A stretch of DNA of 64,000 bases from an uncultured Pseudomonadota bacterium. GTDB taxonomy: Bacteria; Pseudomonadota; Alphaproteobacteria; UBA9219. A program made the translations under genes and the position numbers. This document shows, piece after piece, positions 9,896-17,446 of the stretch (position 1 is its first letter; every line of letters starts with the position of its first letter). The stretch is taken from positions 55,247-119,246 of the forward strand of contig CAIXHP010000020.1 in NCBI GenBank assembly GCA_903919315.1, written 5' to 3'. Below the pieces are notes generated by a model. The model had not been told where the DNA came from, searched no databases, and saw only the letters and a list, made by a program, of their open reading frames with translations.

Positions 9896-10039
9896 TTACG
9901 ACTCTTTCTTCGGACTCCCATCCTGCCGCAACTGTTGCTGCTGCTTTCGCTTCCGCAAATTCTCGCGCAAAGCCTCGGCCACGCGCGTCTCGCGCGACGA
10001 CGACGAAGGGGGCTTTTGCGGGGACTTGTTTTGCGTCAT
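9896..10039 (-). CDS. Small basic protein of unknown function (47 aa)
   Basis: The ORF starting MTQNKSPQKPPSSSS continues with RETRVAEALRENLRKRKQQ. Arg/Lys/Gln-rich helices of this form recur in short alphaproteobacterial hypotheticals. It lies upstream of dcd in the same direction and its upstream region faces the dipeptidase gene. It is too short for a domain call, and the track start (100 aa) reaches into the neighbouring gene. The composition suggests nucleic-acid or ribosome contact, but that is only a guess. Confidence 0.55.
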   Translation of the reverse strand: MTQNKSPQKPPSSSSRETRVAEALRENLRKRKQQQQLRQDGSPKKES

Positions 10040-10084
10040 GGTCTTGGGAATCTCTGAACTCTCTCCACACCTATGATTTAAGCC

Positions 10085-10822
10085 ATGAACCCCGATCCGG
10101 CAATAACCATAAAGCCCTACCGGTCTATCCCCATCGTCGAATGCGGGGAAGCGCTGGTTTTGATCCCAGAGGGCCGATTTGTCCTCACGCAGCCCCACCC
10201 CTATATGGCCTTAGGAGCGCCCTATGGCGCGGTCTCGCCATGGATGCTGCGGCAAAGCGTTTTGGCCGCTTTAGAACGTGCCCAAGACCGGCTGGAAGCC
10301 CAACGCCCCGGTTGGAAAATCAAGCTGTTTGACGCTTACCGCCCCAACGCGGTGCAAGCCTTTATGGTCAGGCGCGAATTCATGCTTCTCTCCGGCGGCA
10401 GACCGCCCGAAGCCGTACCCCAGCCAGAGCGGGACGACCTCTACATCAAAGCCCTGCGCGTCTGGGCCATCCCCAGCGAAGACCCGGCAACGCCCCCGCT
10501 TCACAGCACAGGCGGCGCGCTGGATTGCACCTTATGCGACGCGACAGACGAGGAAATCGCCATGGGCTCACCGATCGACGAAAACTCCGACCGTTCCAAC
10601 CCGGATTACTTCGCCGACGCGACGGATGCCGCCAGCCGCGCCGCCCACGCCAACCGCGTCTTTTTAAACAGCCTCATGCGCGCCGAAGGCTTCCACCGTT
10701 TGCACAGCGAATGGTGGCACTTCTCGCAGGGCGATCAGTATTGGGCCTGGGCCGAACGCAAAGAAAGCGGCCACACCGACACTTGCGCCATTTACGGCGC
10801 CGCCCAACCGCCTATAACGTGA
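10085..10822 (+). CDS. D-alanyl-D-alanine dipeptidase (VanX/DdpX type, peptidase M15D)
   Basis: A 245-residue zinc peptidase. It has the VanX-type core: KLFDAYRPNAVQ, the metal motif HSTGGALDCTL (HxxGxAxD) and the catalytic SEWWHFSQGD (ExxWH). M15D enzymes hydrolyse D-Ala-D-Ala released from peptidoglycan. No signal peptide is visible, so it probably acts in the cytosol in cell-wall amino acid recycling, as DdpX does, rather than in glycopeptide resistance; no van or ddp partners are nearby. It is divergent from the small basic protein gene. Confidence 0.87.
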   Translation: MNPDPAITIKPYRSIPIVECGEALVLIPEGRFVLTQPHPYMALGAPYGAVSPWMLRQSVLAALERAQDRLEAQRPGWKIKLFDAYRPNAVQAFMVRREFMLLSGGRPPEAVPQPERDDLYIKALRVWAIPSEDPATPPLHSTGGALDCTLCDATDEEIAMGSPIDENSDRSNPDYFADATDAASRAAHANRVFLNSLMRAEGFHRLHSEWWHFSQGDQYWAWAERKESGHTDTCAIYGAAQPPIT

Positions 10823-10883
10823 CGAGGCGCTAGTGTCTATCACGTAACTTGTCGTTTGTTCACAACGAGTTATTAAGAGAATG

Positions 10884-10909
10884 GTCATCCCCGCGAAGGC
10901 GGGGATGAC
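10884..10909. repeat. REP-like palindrome, copy 1
   Basis: An 11-bp perfect inverted repeat GTCATCCCCGC / GCGGGGATGAC around a GAAG loop. The same design recurs at 30460-30485, 62490-62515 and, cut short, at 62546-62567. It sits between the convergent dipeptidase and chemoreceptor genes and is followed by TTTTATA, so it could also act as a bidirectional terminator. Confidence 0.8.
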
Positions 10910-10955
10910 TGTTTTATACCGGTTTTCTTTGCTTTTTAAGTTTCCAGACAGACAC

Positions 10956-12986
10956 TTAAACCGAGCCGCGCGTGGTGTTCTGGATGCGGTCGATGAAGCT
11001 GTCGAGGCTAGAGCGCAGAACTTCCGATTGCTGAGTCAGTTCCTGTGTCGCCGTGTCCATGTTCTGCGCGGCCTGATTGGCATCGACGGCAACACCCTCC
11101 AACCTGCCCACGCCCTCAACCACGACGCGCGTGCTTTCCGAAGCCGTCTGAATGCTGCGGCTGATTTCGCCGGTCGCAGCGGATTGTTCTTCAATCGCCG
11201 CCGAAATGGCGGTGGAAATCTGCATGACTTCCTGAACCGTCTCGGCGATCTCGTTGATAGACCCCACCGCCTCGCGCGTCGCGCCCTGAATTTCGCCGAT
11301 CTGCGACGTGATGTCCTCGGTCGCCTTGGCGGTCTGGTTGGCAAGATTCTTGACCTCGCCCGCCACGACGGCAAAGCCCTTGCCCATTTCGCCCGCGCGT
11401 GCCGCCTCAATGGTGGCGTTCAGCGCCAACAAATTGGTCTGGGTCGCAATATTGTTGATCAGAGTCACGACATCGCCGATTTTCGTCGCGGTTTCCGACA
11501 AATGCGTGACCTGAGCCTTGGTATGTTCCGCCCGTTCAAACGCCTTGCGCGCGACGGAAGCCGCCGTGGAAACGTTGCCGGAAATCTCGCCGATCGAAGC
11601 GGTCAACTCGACCGCCGCCGAAGCGACCGTGCCGATGTTCGAAGCTGCGATCACCGACTGGTTGTTCACCGTCAACACCTGATCACCGGTCTGCTTGGCG
11701 CTGTCGACAACGGTCACGGTGGACTTCTTCAAGACTCCCGCCGCCGCCGTCAAACGACCGACGACAACGCCGACGGCCTGCTCCAACTCGCCCGACAGAG
11801 CCTTAAGCGTCTTCGCTTCATGCGCGCGCAACGTCGCCTGCTGCTGCATCGCCTGTTGCTCGGACTTCGCAATGGTCTTGGTGCGGAAACGATCCAAAGC
11901 ATGAGCGATCTGCGACATTTCGTCATGCCGATCCAGAAACGGAATTTCGACGTTGAGGCCGCCCTCAGCGATCTGATCAATGCCGTCAACCAGCTTGTGA
12001 ATCGCCAGCAACACCGTGCGGGCGAGATAGCGCGAGAACAGCCACGCCGCCAACACAACAAGGAAAGTGACACCGAGGCTAATGTTCAGCTTGTTGGAAA
12101 ACCCGGCAACCCGCACAGTCAAAAGATGATTCAGCGCGTCGCTGCCTGCAGCAAAAAGCTTCCCCGCCTTGTCATGCACCGTCGCATGAACGGATTCGAG
12201 TTCCTTCAGATCGGCCTTACCCGGCTCACCTTCCGAAAACTGAGCCCCCAGTTGATTGACGATCTTCACATACGCGTCCGCCGCTTCCACAAGCTCCGCA
12301 GTGGCCGGATCCAGCTTCGGCTTGAGCGTTCCATCGGGATTTCCGCCCTCGGCCGATTGCACATCGCCCGTCACGCCGCCATAGGCGGCGGCAAACTGCC
12401 CCGCATGGATCAAAAAGCTGGCCTTTTCTTGGGTCGTCAATTGCGATTTGTCATGATACGCGCGCACCATACGCACCAAGGTCGCCGCCTGATCGATGAA
12501 TTCCGGCAACTTCACCGTCAGAAGATCCTGCGTGTAATAGCTGTCCAGATCGGGATCAAGCGTCAGGTTGGATCCGTCCGCCACCTTGCCGACCGTCGTG
12601 CGTGCCAAGGCAATAGCGTCCACAAACGCTTCCTCCGTCCCACCCGAAGCCGGAAGCCCGTCATAGGCCTTTTGCAGCGCCGCCGAAGCTTCGCCGGACT
12701 TCATCGCGGCATCGTACTTCGCCTTGTCGTCCGCCAAATTCTTCGCGCCCTTGACCGCTTCCGGTGCCATCACATGCGACGGCGCGACCGAGCCGCTCAC
12801 CAACCCATGCAGCAACGACCAAGCCGATGATGTCAAATAACTGTTGCCGTCCATCTCCTGCGTCGCGAAATCAATGTCCTTGTTGCTTTGGGCGACCAAA
12901 AGCCAGCCCAACAGCACAATCGGCACCAGAAACAGCATCGACAGAATATCGAGCTTACGGGCAATCGAAAGGTCGCTGATACGCAT
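10956..12986 (-). CDS. Methyl-accepting chemotaxis protein
   Basis: 676 residues from the ATG at 12986 ([16 protein letters not shown]); the track start adds 28 unsupported residues. Membrane segments lie at about 14-33 and 302-320. The periplasmic part contains [11 protein letters not shown], common in a family of proteobacterial receptors with a helical sensor. A HAMP region follows (about 321-375), then a long signalling domain with the hairpin tip [19 protein letters not shown] and the adaptation-type stretch [13 protein letters not shown]. It would feed a CheA-CheW complex, perhaps the one encoded at 57.5-60.6 kb. The ligand is unknown. An exact CtrA-like site lies about 110 bp upstream. 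Confidence 0.93.
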   Translation of the reverse strand: MRISDLSIARKLDILSMLFLVPIVLLGWLLVAQSNKDIDFATQEMDGNSYLTSSAWSLLHGLVSGSVAPSHVMAPEAVKGAKNLADDKAKYDAAMKSGEASAALQKAYDGLPASGGTEEAFVDAIALARTTVGKVADGSNLTLDPDLDSYYTQDLLTVKLPEFIDQAATLVRMVRAYHDKSQLTTQEKASFLIHAGQFAAAYGGVTGDVQSAEGGNPDGTLKPKLDPATAELVEAADAYVKIVNQLGAQFSEGEPGKADLKELESVHATVHDKAGKLFAAGSDALNHLLTVRVAGFSNKLNISLGVTFLVVLAAWLFSRYLARTVLLAIHKLVDGIDQIAEGGLNVEIPFLDRHDEMSQIAHALDRFRTKTIAKSEQQAMQQQATLRAHEAKTLKALSGELEQAVGVVVGRLTAAAGVLKKSTVTVVDSAKQTGDQVLTVNNQSVIAASNIGTVASAAVELTASIGEISGNVSTAASVARKAFERAEHTKAQVTHLSETATKIGDVVTLINNIATQTNLLALNATIEAARAGEMGKGFAVVAGEVKNLANQTAKATEDITSQIGEIQGATREAVGSINEIAETVQEVMQISTAISAAIEEQSAATGEISRSIQTASESTRVVVEGVGRLEGVAVDANQAAQNMDTATQELTQQSEVLRSSLDSFIDRIQNTTRGSV

Positions 12987-13097
12987 ACTCACGGAAAATC
13001 CTATCCGCCCGCTATAGGGGCAAGTCCAATTCAGCCGATCTTCCCAGCCATGGGGAACACCTCGACACACACAGTACGCAGATATGCAACCATTTTG

Positions 13098-13113
13098 GTT
13101 AATTCAAAGTTAA
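13098..13113 (-). promoter_or_regulatory. Putative CtrA-binding box upstream of the chemoreceptor gene
   Basis: On the minus strand the sequence reads TTAACTTTGAATTAAC, an exact fit to TTAA-N7-TTAAC. It lies about 112 bp upstream of the chemoreceptor start. CckA, whose pathway controls CtrA, is encoded in the same window. No clear -35/-10 pair was identified next to it. Confidence 0.5.
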
Positions 13114-13168
13114 GCCGCGACAACACCTGCCGCCGACGACACCGAAAAAAACATGCAAGAACAGCGAA

Positions 13169-14545
13169 CTAGTCGCCACGCAACGGCTCGGCATGCGCGA
13201 TGACCCGCCAGACATGGGGAAAAGATTGACGCAATTGGCGCTCCAACTCGTCCACCAAATTATGCACGGCGGCAACGGATTGATCCGCCGCAGCGCGGCA
13301 GTGAAAGATCACGATCAACCCCTCGGCGGTCTTGCGCGCCCGGATGTTGTGAAGTTCGCGCAGCGACTCGGTTGCCTTCACGAGTTGGGTTAACCGCACC
13401 GTGATCGTCTCCAATTCCGAGGCAGGTACATCGGCCCCCTCCGCTCCGGCGGATTGAAGTGGCTCGATGTGCGTTTCGACCTCGATGTCGCCGCCGAACT
13501 CGCTGCGAATATCGGCCTCCAGATGCGACGCAACATCATGCGCCTCGCGGATCGAGCGATGGCCGTCAATCTCAAGATCGAATCCGACCGACAACCGTCC
13601 CTGCAAACGATGCACCGTAATATGGTGAACCGCCGCGCCATGATTGGCGGCAATGATCATGACGCGCTGATGCACGGTCTCGCTGTCGAGCGCCAAGGGC
13701 TGCGTCGTGATCGTGACCTCGGCCTCCGGCATTTCGGCGCGGACAGCCTCCTCGACGGCGCGGCAAATGACGGCGACGCGCTCTTGCGACAAACTCCGCC
13801 CGACCGCGATTTCGGTATCGATGAAGAGAACACTGCCCGCAGGACGAACGCGCAACCGACTCACCCCCGCCACGCCATCCACCGCCCCGATCAACGCGGC
13901 CGCGCGTTCCGCAGCGCCATGGGGCGCGGCATCAACCAACGTGTCGATGGTGCGTTTTCCCAGCGACCACCCCGCATGGCAAACGAACAACGACACCCCA
14001 ATCGCGGCAATGGAGTCGGCCATAGGCCACCCCAGAGACACAAACCCCAACCCCACCAGCACCACCGTCGAGCTGAGAACATCCGAACTGAAATGCAGAG
14101 CATCCGCCTCCAGCGCCTGACTCCGCGTCTTCTTGGCAACGCGGTTCAGAATGCGGGCGCGCGAAATATCAATGGCGATGGACACAAGGATAACGCCAAT
14201 CGACCAGCCATTAACCTCCACCTCCGCCTGACCGGTCACGAGCCGATGAACGGCCTCGTACACAATCCAGATACTGGTCACGAACAGCAGCCCCGTTTCC
14301 GCCAGCGCCGAAACGCTCTCGATCTTTCCGTGGCCATAGGGATGCCGGTCGTCGGCGGGTTTGTCGCTGACGCGCACCGCCATAAAGGTCAGAACCGTCG
14401 CGCCGAAATCCAGCAAGCTGTGCAAACCTTCGGAAATCAGCCCAAGGCTTCCCGTGGCAAAGCCGACCGCGAATTTACCCACGGTCATCAAAGCGCTCGC
14501 GAACATCGAACTCAGCGCCACAGCCTGCTTTTCGTTGACAGCCAT
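13169..14545 (-). CDS. Cation diffusion facilitator (CDF) transporter with extended C-terminus
   Basis: 458 residues from the ATG at 14545 (MAVNEKQAVALSS). The membrane part (to about residue 205) carries both metal-site helices, GLHSLLDF and ALHFSSDV (HxxxD), and the HPYGHGKIES loop. It exports Zn2+, Fe2+ or similar ions by proton antiport. CDF proteins are usually about 300 residues. Here the cytosolic part is about 250 residues and reads as up to three ZT-dimer-like modules, each with an internal valine/isoleucine-rich strand and a closing ITTQPL-, THIEPL- or AHAEPL-like edge. The metal is not predictable from sequence. Confidence 0.88.
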   Translation of the reverse strand: MAVNEKQAVALSSMFASALMTVGKFAVGFATGSLGLISEGLHSLLDFGATVLTFMAVRVSDKPADDRHPYGHGKIESVSALAETGLLFVTSIWIVYEAVHRLVTGQAEVEVNGWSIGVILVSIAIDISRARILNRVAKKTRSQALEADALHFSSDVLSSTVVLVGLGFVSLGWPMADSIAAIGVSLFVCHAGWSLGKRTIDTLVDAAPHGAAERAAALIGAVDGVAGVSRLRVRPAGSVLFIDTEIAVGRSLSQERVAVICRAVEEAVRAEMPEAEVTITTQPLALDSETVHQRVMIIAANHGAAVHHITVHRLQGRLSVGFDLEIDGHRSIREAHDVASHLEADIRSEFGGDIEVETHIEPLQSAGAEGADVPASELETITVRLTQLVKATESLRELHNIRARKTAEGLIVIFHCRAAADQSVAAVHNLVDELERQLRQSFPHVWRVIAHAEPLRGD

Positions 14546-14716
14546 TCTCTTCCTCCACGAATCCGGCCCAACACGCCGTGCGCGCCCGTGATACACCAGC
14601 GGCGGCGGAAGAACAACATGATGGGGCCGCAAATTGGTATGGAACGTGCGACCCGTTTCGCGTAGTCTCCGCCATCACCTTACACCGCGTTTCGATTTTT
14701 TAGGGAGACACAGCCC

Positions 14717-15487
14717 ATGTCCAAATGGTTTTCGCTCAAATGGCATTTGACGTTCCGCGTTATTCCCTTCGTCGTCCTCATCGTCCTCCTAAAGGCCGTG
14801 GCGCGTTACTATGATCTCGAAGTCCTGTCGCTCAGCCCCCTCGTCGGCGCGGTCGTTTCAGCCAACATCTTCCTCGTCGGCTTCCTGATCTCCGCCGTCC
14901 TCGGCGACTATAAAGAGAGCGAACGGCTCCCCGGCGAACTGGCCTGCAGCCTGCAAGTCCTGCTCGACGAAAGCGCCATCGTCCGCATGAACACCGAAAG
15001 CCCCGTGGCGACAAGCCTGACCCAGCACGTCGGCACGATCGTCAGTTCGATTCTGAATTGGTTCCACAAGGAGGAACGCACGGAAGACCTCCTCGACAAA
15101 GTCACAGCCCTCAACACCCATTTTCTGGCGTTCGAACCGCTGACCCAAGCCAACTTCATCGTGCGCATGAAGCAGGAGCAAAACAACCTCCGCCGCATGA
15201 TTACCCGCATCCACGGAGTCCGCGAAACGCAGTTCAATCCGGCGGGCTACGCCATCGCCGAAATCATCTCGGTAGCCCTCTGCGGCGGGCTGATCTTCAC
15301 AAAGCTGTCCACGGTGTTCGAAAGCGTCTTCTTCGTAGGCTTCGTGTCCTTCGTCATGATCTACATGGTCTTCCTGATCAAGAACCTCGACAACCCGTTC
15401 AGCCATTTCGAAGACAAAATCGTGATCGAAAACGTCTCGCTCAAGCCGCTCCACGATCTGCAGCGCCGGTTGAGCCGTTTGGGCTGA
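14717..15487 (+). CDS. Conserved membrane protein of unknown function
   Basis: 256 residues, start supported by GGGAGA upstream. Hydrophobic segments lie at about 14-28, 40-62, 176-195 and 200-220, two near each end, with a soluble helical middle (about 65-170) containing GDYKESERLPGELACS. The layout recalls bestrophin-like or DUF4239 proteins, but I see no decisive motif. It converges with the repeat protein gene, with 4 bp between stops, and is divergent from the CDF gene. Confidence 0.6.
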   Translation: MSKWFSLKWHLTFRVIPFVVLIVLLKAVARYYDLEVLSLSPLVGAVVSANIFLVGFLISAVLGDYKESERLPGELACSLQVLLDESAIVRMNTESPVATSLTQHVGTIVSSILNWFHKEERTEDLLDKVTALNTHFLAFEPLTQANFIVRMKQEQNNLRRMITRIHGVRETQFNPAGYAIAEIISVALCGGLIFTKLSTVFESVFFVGFVSFVMIYMVFLIKNLDNPFSHFEDKIVIENVSLKPLHDLQRRLSRLG

Positions 15488-15491
15488 TCCG

Positions 15492-16226
15492 TTACGGCGG
15501 AGCAGCCCCGCCGATGGACGACGGACACTGCAAGCGCTCGTTCCGCCCCGTCGTGGCATAAAGCGTCATCTGTCCGCCCGGCGTATAGGCGGCATGGTCG
15601 GCAGCGGGATCGGTGAAGTTTTCGCCGTACAAAAACAGCCCGCCGGAAAATCCGGCATAGGTCAGCCTAACCCCCGACGGCCCGCACCGAATCGCCACGG
15701 GCGGATCGGCAATGGCGGGCGCGATGGACAGAGTTGCAGGACACCGCAACCGCGCATTGCGCCCCGCCGTCGCCGCACGCGCCATCGTGCCACTCGAAGT
15801 ATATGCTGCATGATCGGTCTGCCGTTCCGCGCTGCGATAGAGGAACAGGCCGTCGCGGATCCCGGCATAATCGAGCGCAACGTCCTTAGCCCCGCATCGC
15901 ACCGATGCCGGAGAACTGATGCCAAAGCCCGCATTCCCCGCCAAAGACACCGCCGCGCAAACAGGAACAGACCCCGCCATACCGGAAAGATACTGGCCAC
16001 GAGGACAAGCGACCGGTTTCGCTCCCTCGCCGATTGTGCCCGACACGCACAAGGGATGCCCCGCTGCAACCCCCACCATCACCGTACCATCAGGGCAATC
16101 GGGAACGCAGCCCTGAGCCGCGCAAACGCCCGCCGCATCGTCGCCGACCGTCGACCAAGCCTCCGCCGCCGCAGGAAAGACCGCCAGCGCACACAGCGCG
16201 GCGAAACACAGTGTTTTCGAAATCAT
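15492..16226 (-). CDS. Secreted Cys-containing protein with two tandem repeats
   Basis: 244 residues from MISKTLCFAALCALAVF, a clear signal peptide ending near AAAEA. The N-terminal third is Cys-rich (CAAQGCVPDC, then single Cys about every 20-30 residues). The C-terminal part holds two repeats of about 58 residues, each RCG...YAG...GLFLY...DHAAYT..G.M...AT.GRN.RL.CP. Each repeat is bounded by two cysteines that could form a disulphide. I do not recognise the family. It is probably periplasmic or surface-exposed. Confidence 0.65.
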   Translation of the reverse strand: MISKTLCFAALCALAVFPAAAEAWSTVGDDAAGVCAAQGCVPDCPDGTVMVGVAAGHPLCVSGTIGEGAKPVACPRGQYLSGMAGSVPVCAAVSLAGNAGFGISSPASVRCGAKDVALDYAGIRDGLFLYRSAERQTDHAAYTSSGTMARAATAGRNARLRCPATLSIAPAIADPPVAIRCGPSGVRLTYAGFSGGLFLYGENFTDPAADHAAYTPGGQMTLYATTGRNERLQCPSSIGGAAPP

Positions 16227-16420
16227 GCGTACCACGAAAGCCCCCCGCGACATCCGTCCCACCCTATCAGAAAAACACGCCACTGCCCGGCAATCCTTTC
16301 CCGGCATTTTTTGCCTGAGGATAACTAACTGTGGGTATCTTTAATCTTTTGTACACTAAATCTTGCGCAACGGATGATTCGGTGCCAATGCTTAGACCTT
16401 AGGTTCATGAGGGTAAAAAC

Positions 16421-17368
16421 ATGCGCGCTGTGAACGAGAAATTTGTCGATATGGGTGTGCCCCGCCGCGTGTGGGCCATCGCCGCCATCCACGGCGAAAA
16501 GGAGCGGCTGATCGCCCTGCACGACCATCTGGCGACGCGCTTTGCGGCGCGCGACCGGCTCGTCTATCTCGGCAATTACATCGGCACCGGCTCGCGCGAC
16601 AACGCCGCTGTTTTTGATGAGCTGCTGTCCTTCCGCGCGGCTTTGCTAGCCAAGCCGGGGATGGAGCCCTGCGACATCGTCCACCTGCGCGGCCCGGCCG
16701 AAGAAGCTTGGCAACGCCTGCTCCGGCTGCAATTCGCCCCCGTCCCCTCGCAAGCCTTAGAAAAGCTCTTGGCTGCAGGTGTGGAAGCCTACCTGCGCCT
16801 CTACGGCATCAGCCTAAACGATACGCGGGCCATCGCCCGCGCGGGCAGCGTCGCCATCACGCGCTGGACGAACCAGCTGCGCGCCGCGCAGCGCGAAGTC
16901 CCCGGCCACGAAGCCATGATGTGCGCCACACGCCGCGCCGCCGTCACGCAACCGACCGAAAAAGGCGGACAACGGCTGTTGTTCGTCCCGGCCGGATTCG
17001 ACGCGACCCGTTCGCTGGAAGATCAGGGCGAGCATTTGTGGTACAGCACGGCCTCCTTCCCCGTCGCAGGACGCGGCGCAGCGGCCTACGCCCGGGTCGT
17101 GCGCGGTTTTGATGTCGCGCGCGGCGGGATCGACACCGAAGGCCCCGCCGTCACGCTCGACGGCGGTTGCGGACGCGGCGGCCCGCTGGTGTGCGGCTGC
17201 TTCAACACATCCGGAAAACTCATGGAAATCATAGCGGTAGGCGGCCACGGAGCCATCGAAAACCTGCCCCTCGAAAGCCGCAAACCCCTCCTGCCCAACG
17301 TCGAACCGCGCCTTGTCCCGGCCGCCGCCACGCCGCGCTGGACGGGTCAATTCGCCGCCTCGGCCTGA
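16421..17368 (+). CDS. Degenerate calcineurin-like phosphoesterase homologue
   Basis: 315 residues, start supported by GAGGGTAAAAAC. The N-terminus follows the PPP/ApaH pattern, but the metal ligands are changed: GDIHG appears as AAIHG, GDYVDRG as GNYIGTGSRD and GNHE as RGPAEE. The C-terminal equivalent of the usual IDTGA..GG tract is TLDGGCGRGGP, and the usual GHT histidine is lacking. It is probably a catalytically inactive relative with a binding or regulatory role. It lies just upstream of ftsK in the same direction (gap 78 bp). The family call rests on pattern reading only. Confidence 0.55.
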   Translation: MRAVNEKFVDMGVPRRVWAIAAIHGEKERLIALHDHLATRFAARDRLVYLGNYIGTGSRDNAAVFDELLSFRAALLAKPGMEPCDIVHLRGPAEEAWQRLLRLQFAPVPSQALEKLLAAGVEAYLRLYGISLNDTRAIARAGSVAITRWTNQLRAAQREVPGHEAMMCATRRAAVTQPTEKGGQRLLFVPAGFDATRSLEDQGEHLWYSTASFPVAGRGAAAYARVVRGFDVARGGIDTEGPAVTLDGGCGRGGPLVCGCFNTSGKLMEIIAVGGHGAIENLPLESRKPLLPNVEPRLVPAAATPRWTGQFAASA

Positions 17369-17446
17369 ATCCCTTTATTCTCTGCTAAGCTTTTGATTGT
17401 ATGATGCCGCCGGGTGCGGCCTTGATTCGTTGCGCCAAGCCATTCA

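Noticed and set aside
10085-10822. Vancomycin-resistance role for the VanX-type dipeptidase
   Set aside because: No vanH, vanA or regulators nearby, and Gram-negative homologues act in D-Ala recycling.
10881-12830. 649-aa plus-strand ORF
   Set aside because: Antisense of the chemoreceptor gene; composition typical of a shadow.
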